A stretch of 64,000 nucleotides of DNA from Timaviella obliquedivisa GSE-PSE-MK23-08B (GTDB taxonomy: Bacteria; Cyanobacteriota; Cyanobacteriia; Elainellales; Elainellaceae). The notes below the pieces were generated by a model. It saw only the letters and a list, made by a program, of their open reading frames with translations. It did no database searches and was not told where the DNA came from. The DNA is taken from positions 1 to 64,000 of the forward strand of contig JAHHII010000013.1 of the NCBI GenBank assembly GCA_019358855.1. The letters are read 5' to 3'. The first letter of the stretch is position 1. Each line of letters opens with the position of its first letter. Of the stretch, positions 34,475-44,381 are shown piece after piece. The position numbers and the translations under genes were made by a program.

Positions 34475-36292
34475 ATGCCCTCCGATTTATCTCCGCTGTG
34501 GATTTCGCTAAAAACAGCGTTACTAGCTACGATCGCTACCTTCTTTTTAGGAATTACCGCTGCGTATTGGATGCTGAACTATCGCGGTAAAGGAAAGCTT
34601 TTACTAGAGGGTATTTTAATTTCGCCATTAATTCTGCCACCTACCGTTTTAGGGTTCCTTTTACTGCTACTCTTTGGCAAAAATGGTGCGATCGGCAAAG
34701 TTCTGGCTTATTTTAACTTAAGCGTTGTTTTCACATGGTATGGCGCAGTCATTGCCGCGATCGTTGTGTCATTCCCTTTAATGTATCGTGTAGCATTAGG
34801 CGCATTTGAACAAGTTGATACTAACTTTCTTGATGTTGCTCGAACTTTAGGTGCATCTGAATGGACAATTTTCCGGCGAATTCTAATTCCCTTATCCCTT
34901 CCAGGTATTCTTGCTGGAACGATGCTAACGTTTGCGCGCGCCCTGGGTGAATTTGGCGCAACGCTAATGTTGGCAGGTAATATTCCGGGAGAAACGCAAA
35001 CTATTCCAATGGCGATTTATTTTGCAGTGGAAGCAGGGGCGACAAACGAAGCAGGTTTTTGGGCGATCGCCATTCTCTGTATTTCAATGTCTGGAATTGT
35101 TGCTGTTAATTTTTGGCAAGCCCAAGGGAAATCCCTAAAGCAACGAAAAAAAATAGAGAGGTGGCGCGAAAGACCTTCTGAATCTCCTTCCCCATTTTTA
35201 GTTTCTCATTCCTCTGCCCTAATTGTTGATATTCAAAAACAGTTGCATCACTTTCCACTCAATATATCTTTCAGTGCAGATCAAGATCCACTAGGAATGT
35301 TAGGTGGATCTGGAGCAGGCAAAAGCATGATTTTGCGCTGTATTGCTGGGGTTGAAACACCAACTCAAGGGCAAATCGTTCTCAACGGGCGCGTGTTGTT
35401 TAATTCCGAACGCAAAATCAACCTTCCGAGCCGCGATCGCCGCATTGGATTCTTAGTGCAAAACTATGCGTTATTCCCCCACATGACCGTTGCCCAAAAC
35501 ATTGCTTTTAGTCTGCCAAAAATGCGATCGCAGCAAGTACAGCAACAAGTCAGTGCCCAGTTAGCAGCCATGCAATTAGCAGAGTATGGCGATCGCTATC
35601 CTCATCAATTATCGGGTGGACAGCAGCAGCGAGTTGCGTTAGCCAGAGCGTTAGCCAGTCAACCCGAAGCACTCTTGCTTGATGAACCTTTTTCGGCACT
35701 CGACACATTTTTACGAAGTCAATTAGAGCAGCACATGATTACTCAATTAACAGACTATCCAGGTGTGACGCTATTTGTGACGCACAATTTAGAGGAAGCC
35801 TATCGTGTGTGTCCAAACTTACTTGTGCTACATCAAGGACAAGCGATCGCTCAAGGCGCAAAGCAAGCTATCTTCGATCGTCCGGAAACCTATACCGTCG
35901 CCCAACTCACTGGATGCAAAAATTTCTCTCGTGCTGTGGCTCTATCTTCAACTCAAATTGAAGCGATCGATTGGGGTATTCAGTTGCAGGTTGCAGAACC
36001 GATTCCTCGCGCCTTGGCTTATGTTGGCATTCGCGCTCATCAAATTATTTTTGTCAAACCGTCAGTTAGCGATCGTCTTGCCCCCAATCTGTTTCCCTGC
36101 TGGCTGGCAAAAACCAGTGAAACGCCTCACCGTATGACTATATTCCTTAAATTTAATTCAGCTTCAATTGAGAAACAGGACTATCATCTGCAAGCGGAAG
36201 TCTTTAAAGAGACTTGGTTAACATTGAAAAATCGCCCCCATCCCTGGTACGTAAAATTAGATCCATTGCGACTCATTTTAATGAAAGCATGA
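34475..36292 (+). CDS. modBC: Fused molybdate ABC transporter permease-ATPase
   Basis: The 605-residue product fuses a ModB-type permease (about 1-225; five to six spans, EAA loop around GASEWTIFRRILIPLSLPGI) to a ModC-type ATPase (from about 245) with Walker A GGSGAGKS (277-284), signature LSGGQQQ (379-385), Walker B ALLLDEP (399-405) and switch His in FVTHNLEEA. The C-terminal region (from about 470) is a regulatory/TOBE-like part. ModB-ModC fusion is known in cyanobacteria. Gene order modA-modBC is operonic. No frame break is visible between the two halves. Confidence 0.93.
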   Translation: MPSDLSPLWISLKTALLATIATFFLGITAAYWMLNYRGKGKLLLEGILISPLILPPTVLGFLLLLLFGKNGAIGKVLAYFNLSVVFTWYGAVIAAIVVSFPLMYRVALGAFEQVDTNFLDVARTLGASEWTIFRRILIPLSLPGILAGTMLTFARALGEFGATLMLAGNIPGETQTIPMAIYFAVEAGATNEAGFWAIAILCISMSGIVAVNFWQAQGKSLKQRKKIERWRERPSESPSPFLVSHSSALIVDIQKQLHHFPLNISFSADQDPLGMLGGSGAGKSMILRCIAGVETPTQGQIVLNGRVLFNSERKINLPSRDRRIGFLVQNYALFPHMTVAQNIAFSLPKMRSQQVQQQVSAQLAAMQLAEYGDRYPHQLSGGQQQRVALARALASQPEALLLDEPFSALDTFLRSQLEQHMITQLTDYPGVTLFVTHNLEEAYRVCPNLLVLHQGQAIAQGAKQAIFDRPETYTVAQLTGCKNFSRAVALSSTQIEAIDWGIQLQVAEPIPRALAYVGIRAHQIIFVKPSVSDRLAPNLFPCWLAKTSETPHRMTIFLKFNSASIEKQDYHLQAEVFKETWLTLKNRPHPWYVKLDPLRLILMKA

Positions 36293-36382
36293 TGAATTGA
36301 GTACACTGCATGAGGAAATCGATTTTTACTTATACGATAGAATTCTTGAGGTTTATTCTTCGCACATAATTCGCACATACAA

Positions 36383-37222
36383 ATGAACGATGACTCTGTT
36401 CCGCTCAACCCTGCTCAAGAACTTCAAGCCCTTAAAGCTGAACTTCAACGATCGCGCTTGGCTTACCAAATGGCAATGGAAATGGCGCAGTTTAAAGCCG
36501 GGTTTCTTGCCCGCGCCTCCCACGAACTGCGATCGCCCATCAACAGCGTCATCAGCCTGCACCAACTCATCCTGGCTGACCTAGCAGATAGCCCCGCAGA
36601 AGAACGCGAGTTTATTTCCCAATCCTACGGTGCCGCCGAAAAAATGTTAGACGTGTTAGACCAACTCATTCATATCTCTAAGACAGCGCACGGCACCGAA
36701 CAACTCCATCTTCAGCCCGTGTCCGTGCACAGCATTTTAGTAGAAGTAAAAAACCTAACGCACTTGCAAGCTCAAAATCGCAATCTGCGTTTGGCGATCG
36801 CCCTGCCTAACCCGGAGATTTACGTCTTGGCTGATCCGGGGTGGTTTCAACAAGTGTTGGTGAGCCTGGTTGATCTGCCCATTCGTCTGATGCAAGAAGG
36901 CACCATTCGAGTGACCACTGAGGAAGTATTGGCTTCCCAAGAAATCCGCATTTGCATTGAGGACGATCGCCCCAAAAGCTTTTGGAGTGAACCGCTTGAC
37001 CTACTGCAATTGCTGCAAGCCAAGCAGAACAATCCCTCGCAAAATAACCACTCTAACCACTCAGAGTCTACTCTTCTGCCTTCTCCTGGATTCACCCTAC
37101 TGATGAACCAAACGCTCATGGAATTAATGGGAGGCAGGCTAGAAGTTTTAGCGGTGCCTTCAGCAGACTCGAACGTCACACGCATTCAATGCTCGATTCC
37201 GTGGGTAGCAGGCGAGGATTAG
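36383..37222 (+). CDS. Degenerate sensor histidine kinase
   Basis: The 279-residue soluble product has an N-terminal coiled coil (8-45), then an H-box ARASHELRSPINS with H47 and a dimerisation helix to about 105. The ATP-binding part is poor: where the N-box should carry N-x-x-x-N, it reads QQVLVSLVDLPIR, and the G1 D-x-G-x-G region reads CIEDDRPKSFW, so a functional ATP lid is doubtful. A final Gly-rich strand (GGRLEVLAVPS) is kinase-like. It may be phosphorylated by a partner or act as a scaffold. It overlaps the convergent FAD gene by four bases at the stop codons. Confidence 0.75.
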   Translation: MNDDSVPLNPAQELQALKAELQRSRLAYQMAMEMAQFKAGFLARASHELRSPINSVISLHQLILADLADSPAEEREFISQSYGAAEKMLDVLDQLIHISKTAHGTEQLHLQPVSVHSILVEVKNLTHLQAQNRNLRLAIALPNPEIYVLADPGWFQQVLVSLVDLPIRLMQEGTIRVTTEEVLASQEIRICIEDDRPKSFWSEPLDLLQLLQAKQNNPSQNNHSNHSESTLLPSPGFTLLMNQTLMELMGGRLEVLAVPSADSNVTRIQCSIPWVAGED

Positions 37223-38919
37223 GATACAACGTTTTGTAGTGCCGAAGAACGATGTTCGTGCGTTATTCTCCCAGACGATCGCACCATCCGTAGGGGCTTG
37301 CGTTCCGGTACGGCGATCGGGCTATCTGATGGGCTGTCTGCACGGGCGATCAGAATCGTCGTATCCCCCAACTGTTGCTCTGCTCTCGCCAAAAGCTGGG
37401 CTTCGGCTCTGCCCTGTCCATAAATCCGTGATAGTCGTCCGGTTTGCGCTAAAACTTGGCGAACCTCGGTGTTGGCAATCTCTGCTAAGGTTCTGCCGCT
37501 GAGTAAGGCAAGACTACAGGCAATGCCAACCCCTTGCCCCACTGCCACGTTAAACTCAACAATTCTGCCTGCCGAAGACGCAAAACCCGTAAACCCAGAA
37601 GCAGGGCTGACGATCGCCAGATTAGGAACAGAGCGGACGATTGCATGACGAATTCCGACGTTAAATAAAGGCTCTCGGAAGCGTAGGCTGGTGATGCCCT
37701 GCTGACTTGCCACCCGCTCAATTCCAGCAATGCCACCTCGCACATCAAACGCATAGCCAAACGTGCCTAATGCCTCAGCCTCTGGGACACCACCCGCCAA
37801 CATTTGCGCCCCACTCAACGGTTCCACCACATCTGCCACATTTCCCGCATGACGAATGTATAGCTCAGAAGCAGGCGTAACGGTCGTTGCCCCCAAGCTC
37901 TTAAACCAGCGCTGCACAAACCCCATTTCTTTCAGCATTGCGGCAGTCGGTTGCGCCGAATTTCTGGCTAAAGCCTCAGCCTCAGACGCATTTACATCAA
38001 ATAGCAGCGCATTCCAAGACAGCCGATTTCCTGGAAAGACGGCAATATTCGCATTATCTAAAATCGTCCCACTTTCAGATAACGAAAGTTTGGTTCCTCT
38101 AAAAGCATGGTAAGCCAATGACAGCGCTTTACTCCGCACATCGGCATAATCATTTCCTGCCCACAACCCTTTAAGATTGCCCTGACTATCTCTCAAATCC
38201 TGACGAAGTTGTTGTGCCAATGCCGCATCATTTCCTGTGGCAGCCCTTAACCAATTTTGCGCCTCTTGATCGGCTGGGTTGGCAAAGCGCTGAAGATAAA
38301 TGGATTCGATCGCCTGTAACCGAGAAACGCTCAACCCTTCAGTTTCAAAGGTGAGCGTTACCGACAATTCTGAATTAGGCAAGCCAAACGTTTCAAACCC
38401 TTTAAGCTTACGAACTCCAGCAAACTGCGCTAATTCAGCGTTCACTGTGGCATCAATAAACTGTGTCCCCAAGTAGGTTTCACCTTTGGTTAGATTAATT
38501 CCCGCTAATCTGTCGCCGTCTTTCACCACCGAAGCAATTTCCACACCGCCTAACGTATCAACATTAGCTTCCGATAACATTTGTCGCAGAGTCAGATCTG
38601 CTCGACGGGGATCAAGGGCAATTTGATTGACACCTGCTCGTTGCAAAAATTCTTTATAAAGGGAAGGTGCATCGCCAAAGGAACCTAGCCCAAAAGATTG
38701 GCGAATGTTGAAGGGAACGTGGCTGCGATCGAGATATGACAACCGACCGCGTACCAAATGACCGCCAATACCAAGCTGCCCGTTCCCTTTAAAAATTAAC
38801 AGGCTACGAGGATAGGAACCCGTTTGCCGACGGTGTTCTCTGGCAGCAGCAACCAATGCCAAAATGCCGGGAACTTCGTCACCAAACCCAATAAAGTTGT
38901 AAAGGCGGGGAGCAGGCAT
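37219..38919 (-). CDS. FAD-dependent oxidoreductase, paralogue 2
   Basis: The 566-residue product matches paralogue 1 (31859-33424) over its length: YNFIGFGDEVPGILALVAAA, GGHLVRGRLSYLDRSHVP, PASELYIRHAGNVADVVEPL, FNVGIRHAIVRSVPNLAIVS. It has about 45 additional C-terminal residues, basic and Ser-rich. The nucleotide-binding loop is again G-D-E-V-P-G. The two genes are in the same orientation with the mod genes between. The substrate is unknown. Confidence 0.8.
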   Translation of the reverse strand: MPAPRLYNFIGFGDEVPGILALVAAAREHRRQTGSYPRSLLIFKGNGQLGIGGHLVRGRLSYLDRSHVPFNIRQSFGLGSFGDAPSLYKEFLQRAGVNQIALDPRRADLTLRQMLSEANVDTLGGVEIASVVKDGDRLAGINLTKGETYLGTQFIDATVNAELAQFAGVRKLKGFETFGLPNSELSVTLTFETEGLSVSRLQAIESIYLQRFANPADQEAQNWLRAATGNDAALAQQLRQDLRDSQGNLKGLWAGNDYADVRSKALSLAYHAFRGTKLSLSESGTILDNANIAVFPGNRLSWNALLFDVNASEAEALARNSAQPTAAMLKEMGFVQRWFKSLGATTVTPASELYIRHAGNVADVVEPLSGAQMLAGGVPEAEALGTFGYAFDVRGGIAGIERVASQQGITSLRFREPLFNVGIRHAIVRSVPNLAIVSPASGFTGFASSAGRIVEFNVAVGQGVGIACSLALLSGRTLAEIANTEVRQVLAQTGRLSRIYGQGRAEAQLLARAEQQLGDTTILIARADSPSDSPIAVPERKPLRMVRSSGRITHEHRSSALQNVVS

Positions 38920-39060
38920 AGGGAAATCTCCTGGGTGTGGGTGATGGTTTTAAAAGTCACTACACCCGATAATCTCAGGCTATCCGGGAAGTATCGATTC
39001 CCCAGAAGGGTACTTTCTATGATTTTTAATCATAATGCGCCCTGATTCAAGTCCTAACGA

Positions 39061-39095
39061 CATCACGAATCAAGAACACATCACGAATCAAGAAC
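39061..39095. repeat. Two direct 17-bp repeats upstream of der
   Basis: CATCACGAATCAAGAAC occurs at 39061-39077 and 39079-39095, one base apart. It lies about 90 bases before the der start, so it may influence expression, but no role is known. Confidence 0.75.
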
Positions 39096-39186
39096 GATTA
39101 GACGCAGATTAAACTTTTTAAGCCACAATAGTTAAGGTCTGTCGCTAACCCTAGCCGACACTCGTTTTCCCATCTCCCCATTCCCC

Positions 39187-40551
39187 ATGTCTCTCCCCGT
39201 CGTCGCAATCATTGGTCGTCCTAACGTTGGCAAATCCACCATCGTCAACCGTTTAGCCGGAGTGACTGACTCCATCGTCCATGACGAGCCGGGAGTGACA
39301 CGCGATCGCACTTACCGCGAAGCCTTCTGGCGCGATCGTGATTTTTTAGTCGTGGACACAGGTGGATTGGTCTTTGACGATGACACAGAATTTCTGCCCC
39401 TCATACGGGAGCAAGCTATGCTGGCATTGGCAGAAGCCAGTGCGGCAATCATGGTGGTAGATGGCAAGGTGGGGCCTACCGGAGCCGATGAAACGATTGC
39501 AAGCTGGCTGCGACAACAATCTGTTCCTGTGCTGCTGGCAGTGAATAAATGTGAATCGCCCGACCAAGGCGTTATGCAAGCCTCTGAATTTTGGGGCTTG
39601 GGCATTGGCGAACCTTTCCCAGTATCGGGAATTCATGGCAACGGCACAGGCGAATTACTCGACGAACTAGTAGGCTTTTTGCCCGAAACCGACATTTTAG
39701 AAGAGTCGGATGAAATTAAGGTGGCGATCGTGGGTCGTCCCAACGTTGGTAAATCTAGTTTGTTGAATGCCTTTGTGGGCGAAAATCGCGCCATTGTTAG
39801 CCCTATTTCTGGCACTACCCGCGACACGATCGACATGGTAGTAGAACTGGAAGGACAGAAATTCCGCATTGTCGATACAGCAGGCATTCGCAAGAAAAAA
39901 CAGGTAGAGTATGGGCCTGAGTTTTTTGGCATCAACCGAGCTTTTAAAGCAATTCGGCGATCGAGCGTTGTTCTGCTCGTCATTGATGCGTTAGACGGCG
40001 TTACGGAACAAGATCAAAAGCTGGCAGGACGCATTGAGGACGATGGTCGGGGCTGCATTATCGTAGTCAACAAATGGGATGCCATTGAAAAAGACTCTCA
40101 TACAATTTATGAGTACGACAAAATTATTAAAGATCGACTGCACTTTACTGAATGGGCAGAGTCAATCTACGTCAGCGCCGAAACAGGGCAACGGGTCGAA
40201 AAAATTCTTGAACTGGTCAAAACTGCCGCTGAACAACATAAGCGCCGCGTCAGTACTTCGGTGATTAACGAGGCGCTGGAAGACGCAATGAAATGGCACA
40301 ACCCACCGACAACCCGACAAGGACGACAGGGCAAGATTTACTACGCCACCCAAGTTTCGAGCCAGCCGCCTTGTATTGCTTTATTTGTCAATGATCCCAA
40401 GCTATTTAATGACAACTATCGGCGCTACATTGAACGCCAGTTTCGGCAGAACCTGGGCTTTACCGGAACGCCGCTGAAGTTGCTCTGGCGCGGTAAAAAG
40501 GTTCGGGATGCTGAATTAGCCAATAACCCTAATCGGGCGACCAAGGTTTAA
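39187..40551 (+). CDS. der: Ribosome-biogenesis GTPase Der (EngA)
   Basis: Der has two tandem GTPase domains and a KH-like domain, and works in 50S subunit assembly. The 454-residue product shows the first P-loop GRPNVGKST (8-16), DTGG, NKCE; a second GRPNVGKSS near residue 183 with DTAG and NKWD; and a C-terminal KH-like part ([20 protein letters not shown]). Complete and normal length. It starts a collinear set: der, EcfT-like, pipX, pipY, sepF, proC. Confidence 0.96.
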   Translation: MSLPVVAIIGRPNVGKSTIVNRLAGVTDSIVHDEPGVTRDRTYREAFWRDRDFLVVDTGGLVFDDDTEFLPLIREQAMLALAEASAAIMVVDGKVGPTGADETIASWLRQQSVPVLLAVNKCESPDQGVMQASEFWGLGIGEPFPVSGIHGNGTGELLDELVGFLPETDILEESDEIKVAIVGRPNVGKSSLLNAFVGENRAIVSPISGTTRDTIDMVVELEGQKFRIVDTAGIRKKKQVEYGPEFFGINRAFKAIRRSSVVLLVIDALDGVTEQDQKLAGRIEDDGRGCIIVVNKWDAIEKDSHTIYEYDKIIKDRLHFTEWAESIYVSAETGQRVEKILELVKTAAEQHKRRVSTSVINEALEDAMKWHNPPTTRQGRQGKIYYATQVSSQPPCIALFVNDPKLFNDNYRRYIERQFRQNLGFTGTPLKLLWRGKKVRDAELANNPNRATKV

Positions 40552-40560
40552 GGTTAGGGC

Positions 40561-41490
40561 ATGGATTTACTGCGATCGCTCCCCATCGGTCTCTATCTGG
40601 AGCAACCTGTCACTTGGCTTCACCGCATTGACTCTCGCGTCAAACTGGGTTGGTTGCTGAGTTTTCTATTAACCCCAATCGCTGCTACGCCTGAATGGCG
40701 AGTGGCGATCGTTGCGGGCTTAATCTTGTTAACCTTTGCCAGTGGGTTACCGTTTCGGGCTTGGCGAAAACAGCTTGGATTGATTTTAGGATTTGCGCTG
40801 TTGCTCTTTGGCATCACCCTTTTTGCTCCCGATGGCGTTAATGTGACGACTCAACCCCGCCTACCTGTCAATGAGTTTGCCATTGGTCAAGCGGCATCAA
40901 ATTCTTCCGCCCCGCTAGCCGCAGATCAAGCGATCGCCTCCCTACCTCAGCCGACGAACTATCAATATGTATTGTTAGAAAGAGGCAGCATCCGCATCAC
41001 GCGGCGATCGGTTGAACTCGCGATTCGAGTAGGCACCCTCATGTTCACTCTGATCTACAGCACCAACCTCTACCTGCTCACCACGGCTCCCGAAGAAATT
41101 ACGGCAGGACTTGATTATTTAATGCAGCCGCTTCGTCGCTTCCTGCCCGTCACTGAAATTGTCTTAACCCTGACCCTTGCCCTTCGCTTCATTCCCCTCG
41201 TGCTTGAAGAAGTGCAAAATTTAGTGCGCTCGGTTCGTACGCGTGCCATCAATTGGAAAAAGCTGGGCTTTCGAGGAGCCACCCAAGTTTGGAGCGCGAT
41301 CGCAGAACGCCTGCTCGACAATCTTCTTCTCAGAGCCGAACAAATTGCTAGCGCTATGCAAGTACGCGGATTCACAAGCCCAAATCAGCATCAAGTCAAG
41401 TGGCATCAATTCCGTCTGAGATTTCTCGATCGATTAGCACTGGCAGGGATAGGAGTATTTTGGGGAATTCGTTTTTGGGTAGGCGGCTAA
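40561..41490 (+). CDS. ECF transporter T component, CbiQ family
   Basis: EcfT/CbiQ is the transmembrane coupling protein of energy-coupling-factor vitamin or metal transporters. The 309-residue product has four to six predicted spans, and cytoplasmic signatures LRRFLPVTEIVLTLTLALRF and SAMQVRGFTSPN, the latter corresponding to the A-R-G coupling motif. A long Ala/Pro-rich loop lies at about 95-135. No ATPase or S component is adjacent, so the transported substrate is unknown. It is 9 bases after der. Confidence 0.85.
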   Translation: MDLLRSLPIGLYLEQPVTWLHRIDSRVKLGWLLSFLLTPIAATPEWRVAIVAGLILLTFASGLPFRAWRKQLGLILGFALLLFGITLFAPDGVNVTTQPRLPVNEFAIGQAASNSSAPLAADQAIASLPQPTNYQYVLLERGSIRITRRSVELAIRVGTLMFTLIYSTNLYLLTTAPEEITAGLDYLMQPLRRFLPVTEIVLTLTLALRFIPLVLEEVQNLVRSVRTRAINWKKLGFRGATQVWSAIAERLLDNLLLRAEQIASAMQVRGFTSPNQHQVKWHQFRLRFLDRLALAGIGVFWGIRFWVGG

Positions 41491-41804
41491 GTTGTCTCTA
41501 TTGGGGAATCCTTAGCAAATCCTGGTGAAGGGTTGATCCCCATAAAGTTTTTATCCTGATGCCTTAGGTTTCTACTGGGGCGATCGCGGCGAGAACCTGC
41601 CCAGGGTTTGCTCTCAGCTAGAAACTAATTTAGCCTAAGATGTTTTGTAGCACAGATGTACATTTCCACATTAGAGTAGGGATTAAATCTATCAACTGTT
41701 TACCTCAAACATCTGCAGTTATCGAATTACGCTCTTCCCATCTGCACTGAATCTAAGATACTTTAATGCTTAACCCGATCGTCCCAGATGTCTACTCAGC
41801 CCGA
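41491..41804. promoter_or_regulatory. Upstream region of pipX
   Basis: A 314-base spacer. GTA-N9-TAC at 41647-41661 resembles, but misses by one base, the NtcA consensus GTA-N8-TAC. No gene is seen. A second in-frame ATG at 41766 lies at its end. Confidence 0.4.
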
Positions 41805-42077
41805 ATGAACACCGAAGAATACCTCAACCATCCGACGTTTGGGCTACTATACAAAATTTGTCTAGTTGAAGAAAATCGTGGACTCTTCGCCACACTCTAT
41901 GCCCAGCGTTTGTTCTTTATCGTCCTCACCAGCGTTGAAGGAATGCAGTTCGATGCGATCGGGCGCACCAATGCTCGCATTCTTCTCGAAACCCGGTTAC
42001 GAGAATTGCGCCGCACTGGACAGGATTTAGAATACATCAAGCTTCAAGCTGCCCATAAAAAGACGTTTCTTCAATAG
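41805..42077 (+). CDS. pipX: PII-interacting protein X, co-activator of NtcA
   Basis: PipX binds either PII (GlnB) or NtcA and so couples carbon/nitrogen status to transcription. The 90-residue product (MNTEEYLNHPTFGLLYKICL, FATLYAQRLFFIVLTSVEGM, FDAIGRTNARILLETRLREL) matches PipX along its length, including a Tudor-like fold region and C-terminal helices. Start at ATG 41805 gives the standard short N-terminus; ATG 41766 adds 13 residues. pipY starts 6 bases after the stop. Confidence 0.93.
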   Translation: MNTEEYLNHPTFGLLYKICLVEENRGLFATLYAQRLFFIVLTSVEGMQFDAIGRTNARILLETRLRELRRTGQDLEYIKLQAAHKKTFLQ

Positions 42078-42083
42078 ATAGCA

Positions 42084-42779
42084 ATGGCAGGCTCCCTTCA
42101 AACTCAAATTGCTGAACGTCTAACCCAAATTCGCCAAACCCTCCCAGAATCGGTCAAGCTAATTGCCGTTACTAAGCAGGTTTCGGTTGAGGTACTGCGA
42201 GCAGCCTATGCAGCAGGAGTGCGGGATTTTGGTGAAAGTCGCATCCAAGAAACCGCCGATAAACAAGCTCAGCTTGCCGACTTACCCAATATCACTTGGC
42301 ACTTAATTGGGCATTTACAAAGCAATAAAGTCGCCAAAGCCTTAGAACTTTTTCAATGGATTCATTCAGTCGATAGCCTCAAGCTAGCGCAACGGCTCAA
42401 TCAAATTGCTGCCGACTTCCCTCAAAAGCCGACTTTGTGCCTCCAAGTCAAAGTTTTGCCTGACCCGACCAAGTACGGCTGGACGATTCCAGAGTTACTC
42501 AACGATCTGCCTGCGCTAGATCAATGCACTCATCTCAACACAGTCGGCTTGATGGCGATCCCTCCTTACGGGCTTGAACCCTCAGAAACATTAGCCGTGT
42601 TCACTCGCACCCGCGATCTGGCAGAGCAGATCCGACAGGATGGAGAGAAAATTAGACATTTAAAGATGCAAGAGCTTTCGATGGGAATGTCGGATGATTA
42701 TCTGCTGGCTGTTGAGGCAGGGGCAACGATGATTCGTTTAGGAAGGACGTTGTTTGGCGATCGTCCTAACATTCCTTAG
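42084..42779 (+). CDS. pipY: PLP-binding protein PipY (YggS family)
   Basis: This family binds pyridoxal phosphate and maintains vitamin B6 and amino-acid homeostasis. The 231-residue product has KLIAVTKQVSVEVLRAAYAA (PLP lysine in the T-K), RDFGESRIQE, WHLIGHLQSNKVAK, HSVDSLKLAQRLN, and ELSMGMSDDYLLAVEAGATM with a final R-L-G-R-T-L-F-G. Complete. The gap of 6 bases after pipX indicates cotranscription, the arrangement known as pipX-pipY in cyanobacteria. Confidence 0.95.
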   Translation: MAGSLQTQIAERLTQIRQTLPESVKLIAVTKQVSVEVLRAAYAAGVRDFGESRIQETADKQAQLADLPNITWHLIGHLQSNKVAKALELFQWIHSVDSLKLAQRLNQIAADFPQKPTLCLQVKVLPDPTKYGWTIPELLNDLPALDQCTHLNTVGLMAIPPYGLEPSETLAVFTRTRDLAEQIRQDGEKIRHLKMQELSMGMSDDYLLAVEAGATMIRLGRTLFGDRPNIP

Positions 42780-43613
42780 TGGGTTTTGTGCCTTCTTTTA
42801 TGCGACACGCCTGAGAACATGTCATTTTGTGAACCAAAAGTAACCGATTGAGTTAATGTAATCTACACTAACTTTTCGTTGGACTTCCTCACGGTACAAA
42901 AAATGACCTCTATTGTATTTAGTGTTGGAACCCCAACGTATACTCTATGCGTAGAGTGAGCCGTTTAAGCGGCAGGTAGCTGATTGCAGTTTTCTTCCAG
43001 GGTAGAAGTAGGTTGGCATAAGCGATATAAGGGTTTGCATCCTGAGGTTGCTCAAGCTAATGTTCTCTTTAAATTAAAAAACTAAAGATGAATGCTTCTA
43101 TTTATCGTCAATGTCTTAGAGGATTCTTAAGAATTACTTCCTAGTCAAACGCTCAATCTAAGGATTTAATGTCCTCGATCGATTAAAGAGTTGTTGATGT
43201 GTTGGGTGCTACTTTAACGAGTCTATTTAGGTCGTTTAAAGTCAAACCGTTTGCCTACCAAGCAAAAGTTTAGGTTTTCTTAATTTTCTTGGAAATGTTT
43301 CTACATTATTTAGTTCAGTAATTTCCTGGAGTACACACAATCTTGTTTCCAGTAAGGTATTGATTCTGTAGAGATTGCATGTATCATTTACTCAAAATCG
43401 AAAGAATCTGATGTAGAATGATGCGATTTCAGGGCAGTATACCGAGTAGTTTGGGTGGCATTACCTAAATGTTTATGAGGCAAAGCATCTAGCTAGATAT
43501 TTCGATTTAATTGAGCTTTACCTGCGTGTGTCATCGATCGGTTAGGGACTGTTCCTTGAGTTTTTAGTTTTGCTGCGTAAAAAGTTAACCTTAGTTTCGT
43601 TGGAGCGTGAACA
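42780..43613. other. Long non-coding gap between pipY and sepF
   Basis: 834 AT-rich bases with no convincing gene on either strand. At 42952-42975 lie two short palindromes (CTCTA-TGCG-TAGAG and GCCG-TTTAA-GCGGC). No tRNA could be folded by eye. It may be a long leader for sepF or hold a non-coding RNA. Confidence 0.55.
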
Positions 43614-44198
43614 GTGAATACAATTTTTTCTAAGTTAAGAGATTTTGTGGGTCTGAATGAGCCGATGGAGTATGAGTACGAATATGCAGAGGTAGATGGC
43701 GAAGAGTATCGCAATCTTTACCAAGAAGAGCATCCTCAGCCTGTGGTTCAAGAAGAAGAGCCTCGTCGTCGTCGGGCTCGCGAACGGTCAATGCTATCCA
43801 ATGAATCTGGAGTAGGGTCTACAACAATGAATAATGTAATTGGAATGCCCGGTGCTGCCAACGGTATGACTGAAGTCGTCGTCGTCGAACCTCGCACTTT
43901 TGAAGAAATGCCCCAAGTGATTCGTGCCTTACGTGAGCGCAAGTCAGTCGTATTGAATTTGACTGTGATGGATCCTGACCAAGCTCAGCGCGCAGTTGAT
44001 TTTGTTGCAGGCGGCACCTATGCGATCGATGGTCATCAAGAGCGGATCGGCGAAAGCATTTTCTTGTTTACTCCTAACTGTGTTCAAGTTAGCACTGGCA
44101 ATGCGACCAATGATGTAGTTCTACAACAGGCTCGGACGGCTCGACCTGCGCCCCCTGCTCCGGCTTGGACTGCCGAGCGAACGGCTCGCATGGGATAA
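43614..44198 (+). CDS. sepF: Cell division protein SepF
   Basis: SepF binds FtsZ filaments and, in organisms without FtsA such as cyanobacteria, anchors and organises the division ring. The 194-residue product has a short N-terminal amphipathic helix ([20 protein letters not shown]), an acidic then Arg-rich linker, and the conserved core [60 protein letters not shown], with a Pro-rich tail. GTG at 43614 follows GGAG at 43602-43605 by 8 bases. It stands before proC, as in many cyanobacteria. Confidence 0.95.
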   Translation: MNTIFSKLRDFVGLNEPMEYEYEYAEVDGEEYRNLYQEEHPQPVVQEEEPRRRRARERSMLSNESGVGSTTMNNVIGMPGAANGMTEVVVVEPRTFEEMPQVIRALRERKSVVLNLTVMDPDQAQRAVDFVAGGTYAIDGHQERIGESIFLFTPNCVQVSTGNATNDVVLQQARTARPAPPAPAWTAERTARMG

Positions 44199-44381
44199 GA
44201 TTTGTTGAAATGGGTGGATTAGTCGGCAAGTTGAAATTCTGGCAAGGTTTGTTAAACGCAGGTTGTCATGATTCGCCCTAGTGTTCTCACCGCCTTGCTA
44301 GTGTTTTACCTGAAGGTTTAGTTCAGTTCGTGTTCCCGTTGCATGAATTCAGGCTTAGATCCTGAGTCTAGGAGACTAAGG

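Noticed and set aside
41647-41661. NtcA-like site upstream of pipX
   Set aside because: Spacing is GTA-N9-TAC, one base longer than the required N8.
42940-43000. Possible tRNA or known small RNA
   Set aside because: Two short palindromes do not form a cloverleaf and no T-loop GTTCRANYC motif is present.
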